Positions 47,921 to 55,167 of a DNA stretch of 64,000 bases are shown one piece after another (position 1 is the stretch's first letter; every line of letters starts with the position of its first letter). The translations under genes and the position numbers were made by a program. The DNA is from Wolbachia endosymbiont (group B) of Gerris lacustris (GTDB lineage: Bacteria > Pseudomonadota > Alphaproteobacteria > Rickettsiales > Anaplasmataceae), in the NCBI RefSeq assembly GCF_964028355.1, contig NZ_OZ034761.1:1488001-1552000 (forward strand), given 5' to 3'. The notes under the pieces are model-generated. The model worked only from the letters and a program-made list of their open reading frames with translations, had not been told where the DNA came from and did not search any database.

Positions 47921-48350
47921 TATGAACTGGTCTTGGTGTGATATATGAGAATTTCATTCTTTGCATATTACGATGTATTGTGGATTTGCTGATATTCAAA
48001 CCAAATCTTTCTTGGATTCTTATTCTCATTTCTCTAATAGTAATATTGGGGTTTTCCTCTATCCACACCTCAATTTGTTCAAGTTGACTTTGGTTCAATA
48101 TAGTTTTTCTACGGCGTTGAGGTGGAGAAAATAATTTTTCTTCTCTTCCAAATTTTATGTGCTTTATCCATGTAGTAATTGCCTTTCTCGAAATGCAACA
48201 TATTTTTGCTACAGCTGTTATACTGTGCTTTTTTGCTGCAATTACAGCATTTAGTTTTTTTGCAACATACGCATTATTTCTTACTTTCTTCAGCATCTCT
48301 TTTGCTGATTCCACCACTTTTTCATCCAATAATTTTGATCTTAATGCCAT
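47871..48350 (-). CDS. IS630 transposase, DNA-binding (orfA) part, copy 2
   Basis: Same as the copy at 7342-7821 except Ile for Met in the segment before EENPNITIREM. Two HTH segments. It ends at the poly-A slip site. Confidence 0.88.
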   Translation of the reverse strand: MALRSKLLDEKVVESAKEMLKKVRNNAYVAKKLNAVIAAKKHSITAVAKICCISRKAITTWIKHIKFGREEKLFSPPQRRRKTILNQSQLEQIEVWIEENPNITIREMRIRIQERFGLNISKSTIHRNMQRMKFSYITPRPVHSGQDKNKQEEFKKKPQ

Positions 48351-48433
48351 CTAAACCTCGCTATTTTACTTACTCCAGTATGGCTTTTTTTCCATTATTG
48401 TCTATTCGTTGCTTGTATAGCGGGAATTGGTAT

Positions 48434-48522
48434 TAGGTTTTTATTTGGCTGAAAGTGAAGGAGCTAACTTCTGGTTGGGAGTACTAAATGACCTCAAAGA
48501 AAGAGGAGTAGAAGATATTCTA
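48434..48522. repeat. 89-bp direct duplication flanking IS630, right copy
   Basis: Second copy of 47240-47328; after it the IS256 transposase continues normally (…LIACIDGLKSFPTAI). Confidence 0.9.
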
Positions 48523-49053
48523 ATTGCCTGTATTGATGGGCTAAAAAGCTTTCCTACCGCTATAAATAGTGTATTTCCTAAAGCAGAAGTACAGCTATGC
48601 ATAGTGCATCAGATAAGGAATTCACTGAAGTATGTATCTAGCAAAGATGTAAAAGTTTTCATAAATGATTTGAAAAAAATATATCGTGCTTCAAGTAAAG
48701 AGATTGCTGAGAATTATTTGCTTGAGCTGGAAGAAAAATGGAGTGAAAAATATCCCTTGGTTACAAAATCATGGCAAAACAATTGGGAAAATTTGTCTGG
48801 TTATTTTAAGTATTCTGGACCAGTTAGGAAGCTGATTTACACCACCAATCCAATTGAGGGATTGCATAGACAAATTAGGAAATTTACTAAAACTAAGGGC
48901 TCATTTACTAATACAAATGCCTTGTACAAACAGGTATATTGTGCTATAAAAAAGGTAGAGCAAAAGTGGACTACAGCTTTGCCTAATTGGTCATTAACTA
49001 TGTCTCAGCTTGACATTTTCTTTCCCAACAGACTGAAAATTGAGTTGAACTAA
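48436..49053 (+). pseudogene. IS256 transposase, 3' part
   Basis: Repeats the 89-bp segment and then encodes the rest of the transposase with the second catalytic Asp ('IACIDGLKSFPTAINSVF'), 'VQLCIVHQIRNSLKYV' and the Glu in 'TTNPIEGLHRQIRK'. It ends 'FFPNRLKIELN', 34 nt before the right terminal repeat. It has no start of its own, so the element is probably inactive. Confidence 0.9.
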
Positions 49054-49087
49054 AAATGCGGCTTGACACAGTTTATTTAACACTCCC

Positions 49088-49949
49088 AAAAGGAACTTGT
49101 GGTAGACTCAAAAATGGTCATTTTAGTAATGATAAAGAGAACTGGATTTATGTTTCAGTGCCAAAAATAATCAGTGATAATTTATTTGATTCAGTGCAAG
49201 TACAGCTAACTGAAAATAGACAAAGAGCAAGAGTACGGGAAAGAAAAGAAACGTTTTTGTTGCGGAGTTTAACAGTATGTCAGCGCTGCCAATATACTTA
49301 TTGTGGTGCATATAGTAGAAATCAACGTTATTCTTACTACCGTTGTTCTGGCTCCAGGTTTAATGGCAACAGAGTATGTGACAATAAATCAATACGTACT
49401 GATGTACTCGATACAGTTATATGGGAAGAAGTTAAGAGTATATTAAAAGAGCCAGATAGGATTGCAAATGAATATCAACGTAGATTGTCAGAGAACAAAA
49501 AACCTCTACATAATCAAACACGTGAAAAGCAAGAAAATAAGTTAAGATTAAGTATCAAAAAATTTATTGATAGCTATGCCAAAGGGTTTATAAGCCAAGA
49601 AGAATTTGAGCCAAGAATTACAACAATGAAACAGCATTTGAAAGAAATTGAGGAGGAAAGAGAAAAAGTACTTGATCAAAGGAAATTACAACAAGAATTG
49701 AGCCTTGTTACAGATAGCTTAAAAAACTTTTCCTCAAGTGTTGAATCAAAGCTTGATCAAGTAGATTGGCAGACTAAGCAAAATATTATTAGAATGTTAG
49801 TTCATCAAATTGAAATCAACCATAACCACTTGTATATAGTATTTCGAATAAAAAGTCTTGCAAATTTTGATCAAAATAGCCATAATAGAATTATGCAATG
49901 TTGTACTAGCAGTCTAGGCACTGGGATGACAAGAAAAGAGTTGACTTGA
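49088..49949 (+). pseudogene. Large serine recombinase, C-terminal remnant (phage WO type)
   Basis: Encodes the end of the Recombinase domain ('ENWIYVSVPKIISDNLFDSV'), the zinc beta-ribbon with paired cysteines ('CQRCQYTYCGAY', 'YRCSGSRFNG…CDNKSI') and the coiled-coil tail ('RITTMKQHLKEIEEEREKVL'). The catalytic N-terminal resolvase domain is missing; the gene is cut by the right end of IS256 and not found on its left. The last residues (SLGTGMTRKELT) are encoded by a palindromic repeat. Phage WO of Wolbachia uses such integrases, so this marks a lost prophage (inference). Confidence 0.8.
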
Positions 49950-50072
49950 ATGACACCGAATAGGCACTGGGACAGAGGCTACTTGAATAATATTTCACCA
50001 TGTCATTCCAGCACTTGATGCTGGAATCCAGAAGTTTTTTGAGCACAAAAGTCATGCTAAGTTTTTGTTGTT
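49914..50072. repeat. ~155-bp dispersed repeat, copy 2
   Basis: Matches 6637-6798 over its length with few substitutions (GACTTGAATGACACC…, GAATAATATTTCACCATGTC…). This copy is not interrupted by IS630; GTTGTTAAGAAAGG is the equivalent of the IS630 target in copy 1. The spacer up to cutA holds further half-palindromes and no gene. Confidence 0.85.
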
Positions 50073-50249
50073 AAGAAAGGCTGGATAGCTACTTGAATGA
50101 CAAGAGGAGAACTACTGGGATGACAAGGGGAGAGCTACTAAATGACATCTTCAATTTCTATGTGTCAAGCACTGAAGAGGTTTCTCCTATTTTCTCTTGA
50201 TGAATAAATCTAAGTAGAGTATAGTAAAAATGCATTTATGTAGCGATTA

Positions 50250-50585
50250 ATGAGCAACTTAGTTTTAGTCTATATAACTTTTTCAAACTTGAAAGAGGCT
50301 CAGGCTATTTCTGAAGAATTGTTAAACGAGAAGTTAATTGTGTGTGTAAATATATTTTCTGAAGTAGATTCTCTGTATTTATGGGAAGGTAAAATTAATA
50401 GTAATTGTGAAGTAGTGGCAATTATGAAAAGCAGGAATGATCAGGCTGATAAGATTGTAGAAAAAATCGAGGCAATGCATTCTTATGATCAACCAACCGT
50501 TGTGATAATACCCATAGGAAAAGCGAATAAATCTTTTACTAATTGGGTTAATAATGTTATTGATATAAACAATATTGGGGTGTAG
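50250..50585 (+). CDS. cutA: CutA-family divalent cation tolerance protein
   Basis: The 111-residue product has the CutA1 trimer motifs: 'VYITFSNLKEAQAISEELL', 'KLIVCVNIFSEVDSLYLWEG', 'IMKSRNDQADKIVEKIEAMH' and 'YDQPTVVIIPI'. CutA binds divalent metals; the role is not settled. The stop codon TAG (50583-50585) is inside the tRNA-Gln gene. Confidence 0.93.
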   Translation: MSNLVLVYITFSNLKEAQAISEELLNEKLIVCVNIFSEVDSLYLWEGKINSNCEVVAIMKSRNDQADKIVEKIEAMHSYDQPTVVIIPIGKANKSFTNWVNNVIDINNIGV

Positions 50586-50647
50586 CCAAGCGGTAAGGCA
50601 GCGGTTTTTGATACCGCCACGCGAAGGTTCGAATCCTTCCACCCCAG
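50576..50647 (+). tRNA. tRNA-Gln (anticodon TTG)
   Basis: 72 nt. The acceptor stem TGGGGTG pairs with CACCCCA; D arm GCCAAGCGGTAAGGC; anticodon arm GCGGT-TTTTGAT-ACCGC gives TTG; T arm GAAGGTTCGAATCCTTC; discriminator G. CCA is not encoded. The first 10 nt overlap the cutA coding end. Confidence 0.95.
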
Positions 50648-50668
50648 CTTTATTAAAGTGTGCGTAAA

Positions 50669-51214
50669 ATGATATCACTTTTTTATAAATTAAGGTTATT
50701 TAATTACGTACTGGGCAGTTTGAAAGATATAGTTGTTAAGCTATTTCTTTTCACTCTGTATCTTTATACATCGAGCATTATGCTCATGTTTCTCACCAAT
50801 GGCTTTTGGTATACTGTAGAATTTAGCTCTTTCAAAAATGCATTTTACCATTTGTATCAATATTTAAAATGGTATTATGAAAATAGAGATGATTTGGGTT
50901 ATGGAGTTTCTATTAGAATATTAGTAGCGTTTCTTACTCCGCATTTTCTCTACAAATTATTTTCTGGCACAGGCTGGAAGTCTTTTTTCAAGGAGAAGAT
51001 AGTTCAGATACTCAGCACAAGAAGAAAAATGAGTAATAAACCAAATGGCAGTAGTTATGGTTATAGTAATAAGAACAGTTACGGTAACAATAATCTTCAA
51101 GAGGCAGAACGGAAAGTGAATATGATAAAGCAGCTATTAATTCAAGATATAGATGAAGCTATAGAAAAAAGATTAAATGATATTTTTCTTGGTGAGAGGG
51201 GTAGACCTCATTAA
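50669..51214 (+). CDS. Hypothetical membrane protein (181 residues)
   Basis: Not recognised. ATG 50669 (a GTG at 50660 is also in frame). Hydrophobic helices near residues 20-50 ('KLFLFTLYLYTSSIMLMFL') and 85-103 ('SIRILVAFLTPHFLYKLF'), then a Ser/Asn/Tyr-rich low-complexity linker (SSYGYSNKNSYGNNN) and a C-terminal amphipathic helix ('MIKQLLIQDIDEAIEKRLND'). The 3' end meets the convergent 96-residue gene with 4 nt overlap. It follows tRNA-Gln by 21 nt. Confidence 0.65.
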   Translation: MISLFYKLRLFNYVLGSLKDIVVKLFLFTLYLYTSSIMLMFLTNGFWYTVEFSSFKNAFYHLYQYLKWYYENRDDLGYGVSIRILVAFLTPHFLYKLFSGTGWKSFFKEKIVQILSTRRKMSNKPNGSSYGYSNKNSYGNNNLQEAERKVNMIKQLLIQDIDEAIEKRLNDIFLGERGRPH

Positions 51215-51501
51215 AAGGGCTTTATCTTTTTTAAAATTGGCTGTATTTTGTTTTTTACGTATAACGGATCGCAATCAGCCAGTATACATGTTTCAACAAA
51301 ATCTTGACTGAAGTCTGATAGCCAGGAAATTGCTTTACGTTTCTCTACCAAGCTTTCTGTTTTTTTACAGTTACTTGCTGCATCAATCATTGCCTGTGAT
51401 ATCACTGATTGCCACAGTATGCAGTACCTTTGTATATCATCTAAAGTGCTATTTGTTTCGTAATGGTGAAAAAATTCTTTAAAATTGAAGTTATTTGACA
51501 T
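51211..51501 (-). CDS. Hypothetical protein (96 residues)
   Basis: Not recognised. ATG 51501 with an AGGT ribosome-binding site; the frame upstream (to 51687) lacks a good start and looks non-coding. The product is helical and soluble ('FNFKEFFHHYETNSTLDDIQ', 'AISWLSDFSQDFVETCILAD') with four Cys. Confidence 0.6.
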   Translation of the reverse strand: MSNNFNFKEFFHHYETNSTLDDIQRYCILWQSVISQAMIDAASNCKKTESLVEKRKAISWLSDFSQDFVETCILADCDPLYVKNKIQPILKKIKPF

Positions 51502-51829
51502 TATGTACCTCTTTAATTTGAAAATTAAGATTTGTTGGAAATTTTGTACGAACGTTATCTGCTGAAATGAGTAGCCTTTATGACAGTCAGACCGGGTTTT
51601 GTATGAGCTATAAATGTTTAAGAAATTCTCATAAGCATCTGGATAGGTAAAGCCGGGTAGCAAAATAAGGTAGGCGAGAAAAGACAACTATAGAAAAAAA
51701 TGATCAATGCGCGACACTGGAAAATTGATCACAAACAAGTTCGATCAAAAACCAATGTCTGAGCACTGGCATTATAAAAGGACCTGTGTCAGCTACTTGC
51801 ATGACACCGTTCTCTCTTATACTTTTTTT

Positions 51830-51865
51830 GTCTATCTTATTTTGCCACTCTGCTGAACGGATACC
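51830..51865. repeat. ~35-bp dispersed repeat R2, copy 2
   Basis: TTGTCTATCTTATTTTGCCACTCTGCTGAACGGATAC, related to 36090-36124. The 51688-51978 spacer also has mutated palindrome fragments and no gene. Confidence 0.8.
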
Positions 51866-51978
51866 ATATAATTTTCGCTAATAAGCTTTTTACTGAGTTT
51901 TTGTTATTGAGATTGCACAGATCAAAGACAAGTTTTGAGTCAAAAATACCCTTAATATTATAATAAGGGGCTGGTAAA

Positions 51979-52089
51979 ATGTGTCTAGTAAGTTTTCTTC
52001 TCTATGCAACTGCACCTCAAGCTAATAATGGACCATCAGGCGTATTACCAATTACATTGATCTGGTTTAATATTTTATTAGTGGGGTAA
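51979..52089 (+). CDS. Possible 36-residue hydrophobic peptide
   Basis: ATG 51979 is preceded by AAGGGG at a good distance (51966-51970). The peptide (MCLVSFLLYATAPQANNGPS then GVLPITLIWFNILLVG) has two short hydrophobic parts joined by a polar turn. It overlaps the convergent dapE by 23 nt. It could be a real small membrane protein or the remnant C terminus of a transporter. No family recognised. Confidence 0.35.
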   Translation: MCLVSFLLYATAPQANNGPSGVLPITLIWFNILLVG

Positions 52090-53212
52090 AATAATTTTTT
52101 ATAAACTCCTTATATATAGCTGTTAATTTGTGTATATCCTCTACTGACACACATTCGTTTACCTGATGTGCAGTTTTGTTGATCATACCAAATTCAATCA
52201 CTGGACAAATATCCTTAATAAACACAGCATCAGATGTGCCACCGCTTGTACTCAGCACAGCATCAATACCGGTAATTTTATTTATTGCATCAAGCATAAT
52301 ATCAGTATTTCTATCAGGAGTAGAGAGAAAAACGTCCCTGCTGCTCTGCATAGAAAGTTTATAATCTTTAGTCACATTGGCGCATATTGAATCAATCATC
52401 TTATATAAAATGTCCGGTGTTTGTGTATTGTTATATCGAACGTTAAAACTTGCTGCTATTGAATTAGGTATTAGATTGCTAGTACTATTTCCAACGTTGA
52501 TAGTAGTAATTTCGCAATGTGAAGGCTGAAAATATTTATTACCAGTATCAAAAGTGGTATCTTTTATCTTACTTAATATCGATATCATTTTATATATTGG
52601 GTTATCCGCTAGGTCTGGGTAGGCAACGTGCCCTTGTTTACCATTGCAAATCAATTTAAATGTTGCAGAACCTCTTCTTCCTATTTTTATGGTATCACCT
52701 AATTTCTCACTACTCGTTGGTTCTCCAACTATACAAAAATCTATCTTTTTTTGCTTACTTTTCATCCATTCCAAAACGGCCTTTGTTCCATGTTCTTCCG
52801 TGCTTTCTTCAGCGCTGGTAATCAATGCACTGATTGAACCACTGAATCGAAACTTCTCTGCAACGAAATCTACCATTGCAGCAATAAATGCAGCTATTCC
52901 ACTTTTCATATCATCTGCACCCCTTCCATACAACATTCCATCTCTAACTTCTGGCTTAAATGGATCAGACGTCCAATCTTTTAACTCACCTGGTGGTACA
53001 ACATCAACATGTCCAGCAAAACACAAGTTTGGTACTCCATTTATATATTTTGCATAAAGATTTTTAACTTTATCACCAAACTCCAAAATCTCACATTCAA
53101 AACCACTTTTCTTGAGAATGGCTGCTATATGCTCTATTGCCCCATCGTCTTTTGGTGTTATACTTTTAAAAGAAATTAATTTCTTAGTTAGTTCTACAGG
53201 GTCAATCTTCAT
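52067..53212 (-). CDS. dapE: Succinyl-diaminopimelate desuccinylase DapE
   Basis: Releases LL-diaminopimelate from its succinyl form (lysine/peptidoglycan precursor pathway). The di-zinc M20 peptidase motifs are all present: 'LCFAGHVDVVPPGELKDW' (His/Asp), 'MLYGRGADDMKSGIAAF' (Asp), 'ITSAEESTEEHGTKAVL' (catalytic Glu-Glu) and 'NKTAHQVNECV' (His). The 381-residue length is normal. Wolbachia keeps this pathway although it has little cell wall. Confidence 0.97.
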   Translation of the reverse strand: MKIDPVELTKKLISFKSITPKDDGAIEHIAAILKKSGFECEILEFGDKVKNLYAKYINGVPNLCFAGHVDVVPPGELKDWTSDPFKPEVRDGMLYGRGADDMKSGIAAFIAAMVDFVAEKFRFSGSISALITSAEESTEEHGTKAVLEWMKSKQKKIDFCIVGEPTSSEKLGDTIKIGRRGSATFKLICNGKQGHVAYPDLADNPIYKMISILSKIKDTTFDTGNKYFQPSHCEITTINVGNSTSNLIPNSIAASFNVRYNNTQTPDILYKMIDSICANVTKDYKLSMQSSRDVFLSTPDRNTDIMLDAINKITGIDAVLSTSGGTSDAVFIKDICPVIEFGMINKTAHQVNECVSVEDIHKLTAIYKEFIKNYFTPLIKY

Positions 53213-53254
53213 ATCAATCTTGAAATACTGACATTACCATATTGTAAACATTCT

Positions 53255-54580
53255 ATGCGATATTTAAAACAAATATTACAGCACACTGAACAAGTTCTTA
53301 TTAGGGAAGTAACAGTACTTGCTGATAATATCTACGAAATATGTAGACAATACGGGAATGACATTTTTCTGATTGCAGATGAAAATACAGCAAAACTTTT
53401 AAACAAAAACATACTTAGTAAAATTTCTCATTTAATTATTCCAGGTAATACCATTAGGCCTCTTGCAAAACCCTACGTCATCTCGGATGCTCCCAAGATT
53501 TTGTCATCCCAGTGCTCCGACACTGGGATCCAGGAAGAAAAAGTATGGATTCCAGTGTCAAGCACTGGAATGACACCAGACGGAGCTGCCTCTCTTGAAA
53601 CTGTAAATCTAGTTAGAAATAAAGCAAAAGATAGTGACTTAATGGTTGCATTTGGCAGTGGCACTGTTAATGATATCTGTAAGTACGCAAGCTATTTAGA
53701 AGGCAAAGACTACATATCCTTTCCAACAGCTGCTTCCATGAATGGATACAGCTCTGCAAACGCTTCAATATTAGTTGATGGATATAAAAAATCGTTTGAA
53801 GCACATCTTCCAAAGGCAATATACATTGATACCGATATAATTGCCAATGCACCACTACGCCTCACATTAAGCGGATTTGCAGATTTCATCTGCCGTTCAA
53901 CAGTACAAGCAGATTGGCTATTATCTCATCTATTACTTGGCACAGAATACAATGAGTTTCCCTTTAGATTTGTTCGCGATCTGGAGGAAATTTTACTCAG
54001 AGAACACTTGGCACTTGCTAAAAAAGATAAAAGAGTAGTTTTATTACTTATGGAAGCCTTATTGATTTCAGGACTTGGAATGGTGATGTCAAAAGGCAGC
54101 TACTCTGCAAGCCAAGGAGAACATATGATAGCTCATGCAATGGAAATGGTAACAAAAGATTATTCCTCCTCGTTACATGGCGAAAAAATTGCCGTTACGA
54201 CGATTACTATGGCTAATTTACAGGAAAAGATATTATCAATACAAAGCCCGATTATCAAACCGACCACTTTAGATATAAAACATATAACTCAGTGCTTTGG
54301 TAATACCGAATTTATAGAAATTCTAAAGCAGAAGCAAATGATGCAGCAAAAAATTCAAGAGATTATTTGCAAAGAATGGAGTAATATTTCTAGTTTAATT
54401 AAGCAAAATTTACTATCTGCAAAACACTTGCAGATAGTATTTGAAGATCTATCAATTCCGTACTTACCGGAGCATCTTAATTGGAACAAAGAGCAATACT
54501 GCAAGGTAGTCAATCTTACATTTGCAACAAGAGATAGATTTACCTTTCTTGACCTGGCTGGTTGTATAGAAAAAAGTTAG
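53255..54580 (+). CDS. Glycerol-1-phosphate dehydrogenase-like (AraM family) with in-frame palindromic insert
   Basis: Iron-containing/dehydroquinate-synthase-like superfamily protein of 441 residues. 'DLMVAFGSGTVNDICKYASY' is the NAD-binding turn; metal-site residues are seen in 'LTLSGFADFICRSTVQADW', 'SQGEHMIAHAMEM' and 'SSLHGEKIAVTTI'. AraM-type enzymes reduce dihydroxyacetone phosphate to sn-glycerol-1-phosphate. Residues ~84-107 (53503-53575) are from a palindromic repeat ('…DTGIQEEKVWIPVSSTGMT…') and lie in a loop before the NAD motif. ATG 53255 is 42 bp from the divergent dapE. Confidence 0.88.
   Translation: MRYLKQILQHTEQVLIREVTVLADNIYEICRQYGNDIFLIADENTAKLLNKNILSKISHLIIPGNTIRPLAKPYVISDAPKILSSQCSDTGIQEEKVWIPVSSTGMTPDGAASLETVNLVRNKAKDSDLMVAFGSGTVNDICKYASYLEGKDYISFPTAASMNGYSSANASILVDGYKKSFEAHLPKAIYIDTDIIANAPLRLTLSGFADFICRSTVQADWLLSHLLLGTEYNEFPFRFVRDLEEILLREHLALAKKDKRVVLLLMEALLISGLGMVMSKGSYSASQGEHMIAHAMEMVTKDYSSSLHGEKIAVTTITMANLQEKILSIQSPIIKPTTLDIKHITQCFGNTEFIEILKQKQMMQQKIQEIICKEWSNISSLIKQNLLSAKHLQIVFEDLSIPYLPEHLNWNKEQYCKVVNLTFATRDRFTFLDLAGCIEKS
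53503..53575. repeat. Wolbachia palindromic element, in frame in the G1P dehydrogenase-like gene
   Basis: GTCATCCCAGTGCTCCGACA … CAAGCACTGGAATGACA; same length and phase as the copy in lysK. Confidence 0.9.
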
Positions 54581-54587
54581 ATTTTGT

Positions 54588-54620
54588 GTATTCGTTCAGC
54601 AGGGTGGCAAAAATAAGGTA
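54588..54620. repeat. ~35-bp dispersed repeat R2, copy 3 (inverted)
   Basis: GTATTCGTTCAGCAGGGTGG…AATAAGGTA is the inverted form of the units at 36090 and 51830. It lies 8 nt after the G1P dehydrogenase-like gene. Confidence 0.75.
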
Positions 54621-54643
54621 AAAGTGAGTTTACAACAAAATGG

Positions 54644-54819
54644 TGTCATCCCAGTGCTTGACACTGGGATCCAGGAAAAAAAGAACATAGATTCAGTGGA
54701 TAGTGGGGTTGAAGATAAAAATTGTCAGCTGAGTTGATGAGCATAAAAGTAATGCTAAAAAACATCTTTGACGAGATCATGTAAAAGCTGAATCCCAGTG
54801 TCAAGCACTGGGATGACAC
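54644..54819. repeat. Palindromic element pair, ~115 bp apart
   Basis: GTCATCCCAGTGCTTGACAC… (54644-54674) and its inverted partner (54790-54819). The 54581-55095 spacer holds these, R2 and R1 and no gene. Confidence 0.85.
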
Positions 54820-54884
54820 CATTGTATTATATAGCAACATCCAAGCTTAAGCATTAGATAGAGAAGAAAAAAACTTTGAATAAT

Positions 54885-54938
54885 ACCACTTTTACTTCAA
54901 TATTTGCACATTAACCACACTTCTGAACAGATACAAAA
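54885..54938 (-). repeat. ~50-bp dispersed repeat R1, copy 2
   Basis: CCACTTTTACTTCAATATTT…ATACAAA is the inverted relative of 35837-35887, with a handful of mismatches. Confidence 0.75.
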
Positions 54939-55095
54939 GTTAGGTTTTGTAGTGAAATTCTGTTATCTGAAAGAGACCAAAGGTCAAATTTCTATAACTT
55001 CATACTCATCATTACCTAGCACAACTGAATTTCAATGAGCTGATATACTGTTTTGCCAAGTGCGCTGCTCTTGCCAAACCATAGTTTAGCTTGAG

Positions 55096-55167
55096 TGGCT
55101 GAGGAGGGACTTGAACCCCCGACCAAGAGATTATGATCCTCCTGCTCTACCACTGAGCTACTCAGCC
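55096..55167 (-). tRNA. tRNA with CAT anticodon, probably elongator tRNA-Met
   Basis: 72 nt on the minus strand. Acceptor GGCTGAG pairs with CTCAGCC; D arm GCTCAGTGGTAGAGC; anticodon loop ATCATAA gives CAT; T arm GGGGGTTCAAGTCCCTC; discriminator A; CCA not encoded. CAT can also be a lysidine-modified tRNA-Ile2; the T arm and acceptor look like alphaproteobacterial elongator Met. The purB stop touches its 5' end by 1 nt. Confidence 0.9.

Larger units (their letters stand above)
47329..48433 (-). mobile_element. IS630-family insertion sequence, copy 2 (1105 bp)
   Basis: Same length, termini and gene order as copy 1 at 6800-7904, with TA at both sides. The only difference noticed is T for C within orfA (Met to Ile in W-M/I-EENPN). 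It sits inside the IS256 transposase gene. Confidence 0.93.
46557..49087 (+). mobile_element. IS256-family element, interrupted by IS630 copy 2
   Basis: Imperfect ~28-bp terminal inverted repeats: left from 46557 (GGGAACGTTCAAAAAAGTGT…), right ending 49087 (inverse GGGAGTGTTAAATAAACTGT…). It encodes a Mutator/IS256-type transposase that is split by IS630. No 8-bp target duplication is seen at the ends, suggesting a rearrangement next to it. The right end abuts a truncated serine recombinase gene. Confidence 0.85.

Noticed and set aside
51502..51687. N-terminal extension of the 96-residue protein
   Set aside because: Begins at a weak start with no SD, whereas ATG 51501 has AGGT upstream; the extension has non-coding composition.
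54646..54840. 64-codon minus-strand ORF in the spacer after the G1P dehydrogenase-like gene
   Set aside because: It is built almost wholly of palindromic elements and their linker, with no start signal.
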